A stretch of 38,199 bases of DNA from NCBI GenBank assembly GCA_016186715.1, contig JACPLA010000059.1, positions 1-38,199 on the forward strand, read 5' to 3'. The position numbers were made by a program, and so were the translations under genes. This stretch comes from Ignavibacteriales bacterium. Its GTDB lineage: Bacteria > Bacteroidota > Ignavibacteria > UBA10030. The stretch's first letter is position 1; each line of letters starts with the position of its first letter. Positions 1-9,006 of this stretch are shown here, piece by piece. A model generated the notes under the pieces. It was not told the origin of the DNA, made no database searches, and saw nothing but the letters and a program-made list of their open reading frames with translations.

Positions 1-1101
<1,101 letters not shown>

Positions 1102-1147
1102 CATGCCCCAAGCGGGCGGAACCGAAACGGAAGAAAAGGAATTCACC

Positions 1148-1525
1148 ATGTCAATATTGACGAACCCCGTCGATTGGTTTGAAATTCCGGTCAGCGATCT
1201 CAAGAGGGCAAAAGACTTCTACGAACATGTGCTTGGAGTTCGGCTGTCCCTGCACGATTTCGGCAACCTGCAAATGGCATGGTTCCCGACGGCCGAGGGG
1301 GCGCCCGGGGCAACGGGAACGCTGGTCAGGGCAAAGACCTATGAGCCTTCGCACGCCGGCTCGATGGTCTATTTTGCCGTCGATGATGTCGATGCCGCGC
1401 TTCAGAGAGTAGAGCAAAAGGGAGGAAAGGTTGTGAATCCGAAAACACGGATAGGCGAATTCGGATTCGTAGGTCACTTTGAGGACACCGAAGGGAACCG
1501 CGTCGCCATTCATTCAAAACAGTAA
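1148..1525 (+). CDS. VOC family protein (glyoxalase/bleomycin resistance-like)
   Basis: This 125-residue protein has a single vicinal-oxygen-chelate module. It opens with a DWFEIPV strand followed by the DLKRAKDFYEHVLG helix, and ends with GHFEDTEGNRVAIHS, the usual last strand of small VOC proteins. The substrate cannot be told; the family includes glyoxalases, epimerases, dioxygenases and resistance proteins. I chose ATG 1148 because an AAAAGGA SD lies about 8 nt upstream and the first VOC strand begins shortly after it; an earlier in-frame start at 1103 would add 15 residues unlike the family. It lies 46 nt after the GH97 stop and 15 nt before the next gene, so cotranscription is likely. 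Confidence 0.85.
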   Translation: MSILTNPVDWFEIPVSDLKRAKDFYEHVLGVRLSLHDFGNLQMAWFPTAEGAPGATGTLVRAKTYEPSHAGSMVYFAVDDVDAALQRVEQKGGKVVNPKTRIGEFGFVGHFEDTEGNRVAIHSKQ

Positions 1526-1540
1526 GTCGACAAGGGCGTA

Positions 1541-2656
1541 ATGGCAGAACAATCCGTTGCACGCCAGGGGTATCTTCTTCTCGCAGATATCTCAGGATAC
1601 ACCTCGTATCTTGCTGCCGCCGAGTTGGACCATGCCCATGAGGTCGTGTCGGACCTTCTTGAGCTGATCACTGCCCGCCTCAGTCCGGTTTATCTGATCG
1701 CAAAACTCGAGGGGGATGCCGTTTTCGCGTATGCTCCTGCCGAATCCGTCTCCCGACCGGAACAGATCCTCGAAGCAGTCGAAGCGACGTACGTTGCTTT
1801 TCGGAACCGTCTTGAGGCCGCGAACCGCAGAACCACCTGCTCTTGCAAAGCCTGCCGATCGATTCCGGCTCTGGATCTGAAATTCGTTGTCCACTTCGGC
1901 ACGTATGTGCGAAGAAGGATTGCCGGAGCCCCCGACCTGGTCGGAAGCGACGTCAATATCGTTCATCGGCTTCTCAAGAACAGCATCGGACGCGTCACGG
2001 GGTGGAATGCGTACGTTCTTCTCAGCGATTCCGCCCGAACTCAGATAAACATCGAACCATCCGGCCTTCATCAGGGAACAGAAGAATACGAACACCTCGA
2101 ACGCATCACGACGTACGCATTCGATCTTCACCGGAGGTATGCCGAAATCTCGTCTGAGCGGCGCATCCTGCAAAAGCTGGGAGAACCCGACTTTCGATAT
2201 ACGATCTCCGTCAAGGCGCCCTTGCCGGTTGTGTGGGAGTGGTTAAACGATCCGGTGAAGCGGAAAATCACCGATAAGGCCGACGTGAGCATCGAAAAGC
2301 GCGTTGGAGGGCGGATCAAGGAGGGGGCCACATTCCATTGTGCGCACGGGGAAAATGTTTCCGTCGAAGAGGTTGTGGAATGGAAACCGTATTCTTCCTT
2401 CGCCTTAGAACACCGCGAATCGTTTGGAACCATCCTCTTTGTGCACGACCTGATTCAGGAGGGAGACGGGGTTCGTGTCGAGCTGCGCGCAAAAATGTTC
2501 CCCCGGCTCCGGTTTCTCAAACCATTCGCGAGAATGTTGATGAAAATCGGAGCAAAGAGACTCGGATTCGAGGAACAGCTGGAACGATTTCGGACTTCAG
2601 CCGAAATCGACTGGGAGCACCGCTCAGAAGAACTGGTCGATGTGTCCACTCAATGA
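1541..2656 (+). CDS. DUF2652 class III cyclase-like domain fused to SRPBCC domain
   Basis: This 371-residue protein has two parts. Residues 10-200 match DUF2652, which has a class III nucleotide cyclase fold. LLADISGYT carries Asp16, KLEGDAVFA carries Lys55 and Asp59, and PDLVGSDVNIVHRLL carries Asp132, Asn139 and Arg143. These line up with the two metal-binding Asp, the adenine-contacting Lys/Asp pair and the transition-state Asn/Arg of adenylate cyclases. A CxCxxC cluster (Cys100, 102, 105) could bind metal. Residues about 215-360 look like an SRPBCC/START-like ligand-binding domain. There is no signal peptide or membrane segment, so it is cytoplasmic. AAGGG precedes ATG 1541. Activity is inferred; the family is often annotated only as unknown. 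Confidence 0.85.
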   Translation: MAEQSVARQGYLLLADISGYTSYLAAAELDHAHEVVSDLLELITARLSPVYLIAKLEGDAVFAYAPAESVSRPEQILEAVEATYVAFRNRLEAANRRTTCSCKACRSIPALDLKFVVHFGTYVRRRIAGAPDLVGSDVNIVHRLLKNSIGRVTGWNAYVLLSDSARTQINIEPSGLHQGTEEYEHLERITTYAFDLHRRYAEISSERRILQKLGEPDFRYTISVKAPLPVVWEWLNDPVKRKITDKADVSIEKRVGGRIKEGATFHCAHGENVSVEEVVEWKPYSSFALEHRESFGTILFVHDLIQEGDGVRVELRAKMFPRLRFLKPFARMLMKIGAKRLGFEEQLERFRTSAEIDWEHRSEELVDVSTQ

Positions 2657-2684
2657 TCCGTCGGCTTGCTCCAGAGGGGGAGGT

Positions 2685-3188
2685 ATGATAGTCGTCCGTG
2701 AGATTTTCCGGCTCAAGTCCGGCAAAGCAATTGTCGCCTCTATGAGAATCTTATTGTTCTGCGTCTTCATGGTTTCGCCGTCGGCTGTTTCGGCTCAGGC
2801 CAAGGCGGTGGTTCTCAAACCTGTGAAGGACGCGATCTACTATCAATGGATCACGTTTCTCACGCAAAGCGCTTCTGAAAACCACCCGGAACCCTCACCA
2901 GGCGCCACCCTGCGCACCCTCAGGGTCGTCCTGGCTACCATCGAAGGGGACGAGCGCATTTATCTCGAAATCGTCACGATGGGCCCCGGTGAATGCTGCA
3001 ACAGAATCGACAAAACCTACTTAATTGATTTCTACGATCTGGCTCAAAAGTTTTCTCTTGACCGGCCGATGACCGGAATTACCTTTTTCCGTTGGCTTTC
3101 ACCCCGGTCGTTCTCGTTCAAGAAAGAGGAAAGAGAGTTCATCGCCCGCCTCTCCGAGCGCGATTCGCTCTCCGTCGAGCTTCCTTGA
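2685..3188 (+). CDS. Secreted protein of unknown function
   Basis: The product has 167 residues and I do not recognise the family. After a long basic start, the segment MRILLFCVFMVSPSAVSAQA looks like a signal peptide cleaved after an A-x-A site, so the mature protein (about 128 residues) is probably periplasmic. The mature part has a beta-rich stretch (RTLRVVLATIEGDERIYLEIV) and a GECCNR motif with adjacent cysteines. ATG 2685 is chosen because GAGG lies 7 nt upstream, in a purine-rich run; ATG 2742 would leave just the core signal peptide but has no SD. An earlier in-frame start would overlap the preceding cyclase-like gene. Cotranscription with that gene is likely. Confidence 0.6.
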   Translation: MIVVREIFRLKSGKAIVASMRILLFCVFMVSPSAVSAQAKAVVLKPVKDAIYYQWITFLTQSASENHPEPSPGATLRTLRVVLATIEGDERIYLEIVTMGPGECCNRIDKTYLIDFYDLAQKFSLDRPMTGITFFRWLSPRSFSFKKEEREFIARLSERDSLSVELP

Positions 3189-3288
3189 AAATTCCGGGAG
3201 TTCGTGACAAACGTCAAGGACTTTGTGAAGGTTTTCAGCCACATTCCATGAAACTCGCCGCAACATCACAGCGCTCAACATCTCCCCC

Positions 3289-3921
3289 ATGAACCTTCTT
3301 GTCATCGGATCCACCGGCGGCACAGGACGCGAGATCGTGACGCAAGCCCTCGAACAGGGACACTTCGTCACCGCCTTTGCCCGGAATCCGGCACGGATGA
3401 AAACCAGACATGAGCGACTCACCGTGGTTGAAGGAAATGTTCTCGACCCCGCTTCGCTCGACCGTGCCGTGCCCGGACACGATGCAGTCCTTTGCGCGCT
3501 TGGTCACAAGCAATGGTTCATAAAGACCGGCATCCTCTCCGAAGGCACGCGCAACCTGATCAGCGCCATGGAGACCCACGGGGTGAAACGGCTGATCTGC
3601 GAGACAACCCTTGGCATCGGAGACACGAGGGGAAAACTGGGCCTGTACTACACGCTTTTCGTCATTCCCTTCATCACTTATTTTTACTTCAGAGACAAGG
3701 AACGCCAGGAACAGTTCATCAGGGAGAGTTCTCTCGACTGGATTATTGTCCGTCCGGGCCAGCTGACCAACGGGAGGAAACGAGGAATATACCGCCACGG
3801 GCCGGACGTCGGAAGTTTTCTGATGACCGTCCACATTTCCCGGGCCGACGTCGCCGGCTTCATGCTGAATCAGACCAAAGACGATACGCATCTCGCACAA
3901 GCCGTTTCGATTGCATATTGA
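3289..3921 (+). CDS. NAD(P)-binding, NmrA/atypical SDR-like protein
   Basis: This 210-residue protein begins with a Rossmann dinucleotide-binding loop, VIGSTGGTGREI at residues 5-16. An FARNP segment follows the second strand, where an Arg often favours NADP. It lacks the YxxxK pair of classical SDRs, as expected for the NAD(P)H-binding/NmrA-like group that includes flavin reductases and redox sensors. VKRLICETTLGIGD and DWIIVRPGQLTNG match the conserved fourth and sixth strands of this group. The hydrophobic stretch LYYTLFVIPFITYFYF (about 122-137) is an unusually aromatic insertion that may contact membrane or ligand. ATG 3289 has no recognisable SD. The substrate is unknown. Confidence 0.8.
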   Translation: MNLLVIGSTGGTGREIVTQALEQGHFVTAFARNPARMKTRHERLTVVEGNVLDPASLDRAVPGHDAVLCALGHKQWFIKTGILSEGTRNLISAMETHGVKRLICETTLGIGDTRGKLGLYYTLFVIPFITYFYFRDKERQEQFIRESSLDWIIVRPGQLTNGRKRGIYRHGPDVGSFLMTVHISRADVAGFMLNQTKDDTHLAQAVSIAY

Positions 3922-4139
3922 GGGGTGCAACCTTGGGCGTGTGAGTCGCACCAAGGTGTGGGTCGGAATGCCTGCCCCGCTCCGTGTCACCCTCCATGGC
4001 TGGCGGGTTATTCCAACTGCAAGAGCTCAGGAGTCGGACTCGATCTCAACAGCCACAAGAGGCAAAATAGGGATGGAAGGATCTCGTGAGGGACACCAGG
4101 GAGTATGAAACACCGGAGACTTGACGACAGGGAACCTTG

Positions 4140-4360
4140 ATGGAGACTCCACAACAGAACGGGCGGCTGTTTATGACCGGCGGCGTCCTGGGTGCCCTCC
4201 TGATCGTGCTGAATATTATTACCTTTCCGTGGCCGCCAAACTCGCGGGCCTCTTTGATATCGGCCCGTTTGTCGGAGTCTTCATCTTCGCTCTCTCCGTC
4301 CGCTTGAGTCTCCTTGGTTATCGTATGCGGGGGAAATCGAGCGATGGGAGCAAGCAATGA
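4140..4360 (+). pseudogene. Small two-helix membrane protein, apparently frameshifted
   Basis: From ATG 4140 (AGGGA SD about 6 nt upstream) one frame encodes METPQQNGRLFMTGGVLG and a convincing first transmembrane helix up to about base 4235, then turns into Ser-rich shadow sequence with a stop. The next frame carries a second transmembrane stretch, GPFVGVFIFALSVRLSLLG, and a basic tail from about base 4238 to a stop at 4360. That stop overlaps the following start as ATGA. Joining the halves needs one missing base near 4232-4245 and gives a coherent protein of about 73 residues. It may be a true pseudogene, an assembly error, or two unrelated ORFs. An alternative TTG start at 4121 in the second frame gives an implausible Arg/Asp-rich N-terminus. 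Confidence 0.45.
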
Positions 4361-4767
4361 GTCATTCCATAAGAGCCATTTTAGCCGGCGCCCTTATCTG
4401 GGTCAGCGGATTTGTATGGGGAACAGTGGTCTTCATGATCCCGGCGCTTAAGGACCTCCCTTCCCTTCCATTTTTTTCCCGCTACCCTGCCATCAGCTTT
4501 CCGCTTTTCCTCGTTTTTTGGGTCATGTCCGCGTCGCTTACACGTCGTATCTTCCGAGCCGCGGAAGGCAAAGCACGAACGGCAAGAGGAATCGGCATCG
4601 CCTTCGCAGGAACAAATATCCTTTTGGACCTCGTTGTGCTCGTCGTTGCTTTTGGGAACGGTCTGGAATATTATTCCTCCCTCAGTGTCTGGGCAGCGTA
4701 CGGCATTCTCTTCCTGGTCCCAACGAGGATGATTCAAAGGGAACCGTCGGAGAAGCGTCATGGATAA
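4357..4767 (+). CDS. Four-helix integral membrane protein of unknown function
   Basis: The product has 136 residues and four predicted membrane helices, roughly residues 7-28, 44-62, 80-100 and 108-125, with a positively charged loop (RRIFRAAEGKARTARG) between helices two and three. I do not recognise the family. Its ATG overlaps the preceding stop (ATGA) and has GGGAG upstream, and its own last 8 bases overlap the start of the 417-residue gene that follows. This packing suggests a translationally coupled three-gene membrane unit. No catalytic motif is visible, so it may be a structural or assembly partner of the downstream protein. Confidence 0.75.
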   Translation: MSHSIRAILAGALIWVSGFVWGTVVFMIPALKDLPSLPFFSRYPAISFPLFLVFWVMSASLTRRIFRAAEGKARTARGIGIAFAGTNILLDLVVLVVAFGNGLEYYSSLSVWAAYGILFLVPTRMIQREPSEKRHG

Positions 4768-6013
4768 ACGGAACGGCGCTCGCGATTCTTTGCCAGATCT
4801 CAGCCTGGGTGCTCGTACCATCCACACCCCGATTCCTCTCGTTATCAAGATCCTCACCGTCCTTGTTTTCTCTCTCTTCATGACACCCGTTCTGATGTAT
4901 CTCGCCTGGTTTCTCACACCGGCTTCACCGTATTCTGTCCTCGTCATCGACAAGACTTCCATCGACCAGCGAGGGGTAGAGCGTTCGTCTTTCTACTGGA
5001 CAATGAAACATCGGAAGATCACAAAAGGCAACGGTGCCTTCTATCTTCCGTCGATCGACTACAGAGGTTTTGTCCCCCTGCGCGATACGATGTATCTTGT
5101 GACGGGCCTTGAGGGACTGGGAGAATCGGAGATCGACAGCCTGGCCTCGCACTTCGACGCGGCCTACTACATCGATACCTACGGCGTTTCTGCTGCGGAA
5201 TGGACCACCAAGATTCCGGAGGACGATCCCTCGCGGAGGCTGTACGGCGGGCTCGCGAACGAAGACCTTCTCTTCCTGACAATGATGAGGAACCGGGGAA
5301 AGCCGATTCTTTCCGAATTCAACCTCATGGCGTCGCCGACCAGCGACACACTCCGCCAACGGACCCAGGAACTTCTCGGGCTTCAATGGACAGGATGGAC
5401 AGGGCGGTATTTCGCAACACTGGACACCGTCGCGAATCCGGATTTCCCGCTCTGGATCCTTCTGGCCTATGAAAAACAATATGGAACGCAATGGGAATAT
5501 CGACTTCCCGGGGTTATTCTCGTCCATCTCGACGGCCGGTTGATCGTGTTGGAAGCAGAAACGTATCTTCTCGACGCCATGCCGACCATCGTCACCGCCG
5601 AGGACGTGGCGGACTATTTCGGCGTCCCTGCGGAGATCCCCTATCCCTTTTGGTTCGATGTGACCTTTCCCGACCAAACCAATACGGTCATCTCGACATT
5701 TGTTCTGCGGACAAATCAGTACGGTGATTCTCTCCTTGCCTCCCTTGACCTGCCGCGCGAATTTCCGGCAGCGATCATTGGCAAACAGGCACCCACGTTT
5801 TATTATTTCTGCATGGATGCATCCGACAATCCTGAGCCCCCCGAATTCTTCGCGCGTTTCACCGGGATTGAATGGCTCCGTTGGCTGTTTTATGACCCGA
5901 ACGACCTGACGAACCGAAGAAGGTTTTTCTGGGAATATTATCTCCCGATGATGAGCCAAATCCTGGACGAACTGAAGAACGAACGGCCCTCGCCAGGACG
6001 AGCACAACCCTGA
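4760..6013 (+). CDS. Conserved membrane-anchored protein of unknown function (417 aa)
   Basis: A single transmembrane helix (about residues 27-52) follows a short cytoplasmic N-terminus, placing some 365 residues outside the membrane. The outer part begins VLVIDKTS and includes YIDTYGV, RRLYGGLANEDLLFL, LSEFNLMASPT and LQWTGWTGRYF. I recall similar strings in uncharacterised proteins sometimes found near glycan genes, but cannot name a family. The alternating strand/helix pattern and early conserved Asp suggest an alpha/beta enzyme or its inactive relative. A GGAG SD lies inside the upstream gene and the two genes overlap by 8 nt. Function is not assigned. Confidence 0.8.
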   Translation: MDKRNGARDSLPDLSLGARTIHTPIPLVIKILTVLVFSLFMTPVLMYLAWFLTPASPYSVLVIDKTSIDQRGVERSSFYWTMKHRKITKGNGAFYLPSIDYRGFVPLRDTMYLVTGLEGLGESEIDSLASHFDAAYYIDTYGVSAAEWTTKIPEDDPSRRLYGGLANEDLLFLTMMRNRGKPILSEFNLMASPTSDTLRQRTQELLGLQWTGWTGRYFATLDTVANPDFPLWILLAYEKQYGTQWEYRLPGVILVHLDGRLIVLEAETYLLDAMPTIVTAEDVADYFGVPAEIPYPFWFDVTFPDQTNTVISTFVLRTNQYGDSLLASLDLPREFPAAIIGKQAPTFYYFCMDASDNPEPPEFFARFTGIEWLRWLFYDPNDLTNRRRFFWEYYLPMMSQILDELKNERPSPGRAQP

Positions 6014-6118
6014 TGAACCCGCTTGCTGTTTCCCTGCACGAACCTCCTCCTTTCTACACAATAATTTTCGTATTTTTTCGTCTAACCAGGATGACTCGCT
6101 CGTTCAGGTGAAATCGAC

Positions 6119-6811
6119 ATGCAGATTGCTCTCGTAACGGGTGGAAACCGGGGAATCGGTTTTGAGGTGGCTCGGCAGCTTGGGGGGCGCGGTTTTCAAG
6201 TATGGATTGCGTCAAGGAATGCCTCGAAAGGCAATAAGGCAGCCGAGACGCTGCGCGGAGAGGGTCTCCATGTTTCGTTTGTCGAGATGGACGTCAGCCG
6301 GCCGGAAGGCATTGCGACTGCCTACAAGACTTTTTCCGGAACGGTCGATCACCTGGATGTCCTCGTCAACAATGCCGGCGTGGTCCTGGACGAGGGCGGG
6401 AATCTTCTACACCTGCCGGTGAACAAGATTCTTGAAACAATTCAAACGAACGCGGTCGGCCCGCTCGTTGTTGTACAGACATTCGCCCCGCTGCTCGGTC
6501 CGGGGTCCCGCGTCATCAATGTTTCAAGCGGCGCGGGGGAAATCGGAAACGGCATAAGCACGTATGCACCCGCCTATAGCATCAGCAAGACGGCGTTAAA
6601 TGCCGTGACGTGTCAACTCGCTCACGCTCTCCGGTCGGAACGCATCGCCGTCAACGCAGTCTGTCCCGGCTGGGTGAGAACCGACATGGGGGGCAGAATA
6701 GCACCACGCTCCGTAAAGAAAGGGGCGGAAACGATCGTGTGGCTGGCAACCGACTCTCCGATTCGCGAGACCGGAAAATTCTGGAGGGATAAGAGAACGA
6801 TCCCATGGTAG
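6119..6811 (+). CDS. Short-chain dehydrogenase/reductase, carbonyl-reductase-like
   Basis: This is a 230-residue classical SDR. It has the cofactor loop TGGNRGIG (7-14), NNAG (84-87), the helix Asn111, catalytic Ser136, and Tyr153/Lys157 in YSISK. The Arg33 after the second strand (ASRN) suggests NADP(H). TGGNRGIGFE and the CPGWVRTDMGG segment resemble carbonyl reductases of the CBR1/menthone-reductase group rather than fatty-acid FabG enzymes. It would reduce a carbonyl on an unidentified small substrate in the cytoplasm. AGGTG lies 8 nt before ATG 6119. It may be cotranscribed with the phosphoesterase gene 40 nt downstream. Confidence 0.9.
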   Translation: MQIALVTGGNRGIGFEVARQLGGRGFQVWIASRNASKGNKAAETLRGEGLHVSFVEMDVSRPEGIATAYKTFSGTVDHLDVLVNNAGVVLDEGGNLLHLPVNKILETIQTNAVGPLVVVQTFAPLLGPGSRVINVSSGAGEIGNGISTYAPAYSISKTALNAVTCQLAHALRSERIAVNAVCPGWVRTDMGGRIAPRSVKKGAETIVWLATDSPIRETGKFWRDKRTIPW

Positions 6812-6851
6812 AAGCCTTCGATGGTATTCCATCCCGCGCAAGGAACGAACG

Positions 6852-8075
6852 ATGAACTTTCTGATCTTCTTCTTGATTTTCCTCGCCATTCTCGGTCTTG
6901 GTTACGGCTACATCGGATGGCGCCTGATTGCTCCCTCGCATCTGACGGAGCCGTGGAATACGATCAGTTGGGTTGCTCTGGTTACCTTGTTCCTCATCCC
7001 TCCCATCGGCTTTTTTTTTCAATTCAATCGGATCGAAGCCTGGTGGACCAACATTCTCTCCTGGATCAGTTTCCTGAGCATGGGATTTGTTTCGCTCCTC
7101 TTTACCCTGCTTGTTGTCCGTGATCTCGCACTCCTGACTTCCCTGGGCGTGGAAAAAATCATCGCGTTCGGGCGGCAATTCTTTGAGGCGGGCGGACGGG
7201 CCGCTCTGGAGGCCGACCCCCAGCGGCGCGAATTCCTTCTTCAGGCGACAAATGTCGCCGTTCTCGGTGCGGCGGGGATCCTTACCGGCTACGGGCTCTA
7301 TGAGGCCAGGCGACGTCCGGGCGTTGTGGAAATTTCCGTTCCGATCAAGAACCTTCCGCCTTCCCTTGAAGGATTCCGAATCCTCCAGTTTACCGATATT
7401 CACGCGGGGCTGACGGTGAAACGTCCATTTGTTGAGACGGTCGCGGAGCAGGTTTCGGAGCTCAAGGCCGATCTCATCGCCTTCACTGGCGACCTCGTCG
7501 ATGGCACCGTCCCATATTTGCGCGATCACGTGGATCCCCTCCGCCATCTTTCGGCCCCCTTTGGACGCTTTTTTGTGACCGGAAACCACGAGTACTACTC
7601 AGGCGCCAAGCCGTGGATTGAGGAAGCGGACCGGATGGGATTCACGGTCCTAGTCAATCAGCACCGCGTCATTTCGCGCGGGGGCGGCCGAATCCTTCTG
7701 GCAGGGGTGACCGACTTCTCGGCCGGTGATTTTGTCCCCGGACAGGCCTCGAATCCTGCAGAGGCAATCGACGGTGCTCCGGCGTCCGACGTAAAAATTC
7801 TCCTCGCCCATCAGCCGCGCAGCATTTACGCAGCAGCGCCCTTTGGATTTGATCTGCAGATCTCCGGTCATACGCACGGCGGGCAGTTTTTCCCGTGGAA
7901 CATCCTTGCCGCCGTAGGTCAACCCTACATTTCCGGACTTCACAGGCACAATGACACTTGGGTCTATGTCAGTCGCGGCACCGGATATTGGGGACCCCCG
8001 GTCCGGCTCGCGGCCAGGTCGGAAATCACGATCCTGACCTTGACCCGTCAAAACGACGTCCCCGCGTCATCGTAG
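6852..8075 (+). CDS. Membrane-anchored metallophosphoesterase (YkuE/YaeI-like)
   Basis: The 407-residue protein has about four transmembrane helices in residues 2-95 and a possible fifth hydrophobic segment near 134-150, followed by a calcineurin-like phosphoesterase domain. All metal motifs are present: Asp182/His184 (TDIHAG), Asp214 (GDLVDG), Asn245/His246 (GNHEYY), His320 (LAHQP) and His340/His342 (GHTHGGQ). The domain resembles the YkuE/YaeI group, some members of which act on UDP-2,3-diacylglucosamine or other phosphodiesters near the membrane; the substrate here is unknown. The second membrane segment group is followed by PQRREFLLQA, somewhat like a twin-arginine stretch but internal. 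Start ATG 6852 follows AAGGAACG. Confidence 0.9.
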   Translation: MNFLIFFLIFLAILGLGYGYIGWRLIAPSHLTEPWNTISWVALVTLFLIPPIGFFFQFNRIEAWWTNILSWISFLSMGFVSLLFTLLVVRDLALLTSLGVEKIIAFGRQFFEAGGRAALEADPQRREFLLQATNVAVLGAAGILTGYGLYEARRRPGVVEISVPIKNLPPSLEGFRILQFTDIHAGLTVKRPFVETVAEQVSELKADLIAFTGDLVDGTVPYLRDHVDPLRHLSAPFGRFFVTGNHEYYSGAKPWIEEADRMGFTVLVNQHRVISRGGGRILLAGVTDFSAGDFVPGQASNPAEAIDGAPASDVKILLAHQPRSIYAAAPFGFDLQISGHTHGGQFFPWNILAAVGQPYISGLHRHNDTWVYVSRGTGYWGPPVRLAARSEITILTLTRQNDVPASS

Positions 8076-8127
8076 AAACGGGGCCAGCGAGGCAGCGAAG
8101 CGCCCCCATCGCTCTGTTCGACTGTCG

Positions 8128-8236
8128 GGTAATGTCTCAGTTTGGAAAAGAGAATCGCAGAGCCGCGCCAGCCCGCCTCATAGAGTTCAACAAGGCTGGC
8201 GGGGAGGACGCGGAGAGTCGCAGATGAGACACCACC
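8128..8236. mobile_element. Short MITE-like element (family shared with 23666-23882)
   Basis: In the 230-nt gap after the phosphoesterase gene, GGTAATGTCTCA (8128-8139) and TGAGACACCACC (8225-8236) form 12-bp terminal inverted repeats matching at 10 of 12 positions. The left end continues as GTTT. Together it matches 15 of 17 bases of the right end (read inward) of the larger element at 23666-23882. The interior holds CGCAGAG-type motifs and a GCCAGCC/GGCTGGC inverted pair, and has no coding capacity. No target duplication is evident. It could be a degenerate non-autonomous transposable element or a REP-like element. The rest of the gap (8076-8127 and 8237-8305) shows nothing else that I can support. 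Confidence 0.45.
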
Positions 8237-8305
8237 GTCTGCCGCACCACTTGTTCCTGACTCCCCTCTCTGTTACATTACCGCGATTCGAAAACACAAA
8301 TTGCC

Positions 8306-8842
8306 GTGGCTCAGATCGTCTCAGTCACCACAAGTGAGGATGTGCCCCGCGAATATCAGGGAACGCCGATCGGACTCCTCCTGGAGTATCACAATCTCCA
8401 CCGTCCTTTCAAGGGATACTCCCGGGCCGAACTCCTCATCGGAATGTGCATGGACAATCGCAAGCATCTGCACATCCCCGACAACTTCTCGTACATCATC
8501 CGCGCAGGCGGGGCGAATCTTCGCTACAGCGAATTCAAAGTCTCCTTTGCCGTTGCCGTCGGAGGCGTGCGCCACATTGCGCTGATCGGGCACACCCAAT
8601 GCGGAATGGTCAACCTTATGGCTCGAAGAGAGGAATTCGTCAACGGCCTTGTCGAAGGGGCCGGGTGGGAGAAGCAATCAGCCGAAGACCATTTTCGCGA
8701 TTTTGCTCCTCTGTTCGAAATCGGAAACGAAATCGACTTTGTGATTTCAGAAACAAAACGATTGACGGGGCGTTATCCCAAGGTTGTCGTGGCTCCGATG
8801 CTGTATAAGGTTGAAGACAATTTGTTGTACCTGCTGCGTTAA
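8306..8842 (+). CDS. Beta-carbonic-anhydrase-like protein
   Basis: This 178-residue protein carries the beta-class zinc and active-site pattern: Cys48-x-Asp50-x-Arg52 (CMDNR) and His96-x-x-Cys99 (HTQC), 48 residues apart as in the family. IRAGGANLRYSE matches the conserved strand and following helix. It is shorter than typical beta enzymes (about 200-220 residues), and the usual DSR is DNR, so it belongs to a compact subfamily. CO2 hydration is likely but not certain. I use GTG 8306, which gives a full N-terminal helix; it has no SD. A GTG at 8342 has GAGGA only 1 nt before it. Upstream lies the MITE-like element, so its promoter may be affected by it. Confidence 0.85.
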   Translation: MAQIVSVTTSEDVPREYQGTPIGLLLEYHNLHRPFKGYSRAELLIGMCMDNRKHLHIPDNFSYIIRAGGANLRYSEFKVSFAVAVGGVRHIALIGHTQCGMVNLMARREEFVNGLVEGAGWEKQSAEDHFRDFAPLFEIGNEIDFVISETKRLTGRYPKVVVAPMLYKVEDNLLYLLR

Positions 8843-8906
8843 TTCGGCTTCCCTGCTTCGGGTCATGCTGCCGACGGCCTGTTTCCCTTCGAAATCCAGC
8901 GTGCGC

Positions 8907-8935
8907 TTGACCAGCAAGCAGCCGAGTTGTATATT
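8907..8935 (+). promoter_or_regulatory. Sigma70-type promoter for the TonB-dependent receptor
   Basis: TTGACC and TATATT are separated by exactly 17 nt. A start near 8942 would leave a leader of about 65 nt before the strong SD and ATG 9007. The site lies in a non-coding gap and points the right way. Confidence 0.55.
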
Positions 8936-9006
8936 CCCGCCCATACACTTACCTTGTTGGACTCACCGTTCTCGACAGGCTTGCTTTCACATCAAAGGAG
9001 GGCGCT

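Noticed and set aside
4225-4250. A programmed -1 frameshift in the small membrane gene
   Set aside because: No canonical slippery heptamer or downstream structure is visible at the point of change; a lost base is simpler.
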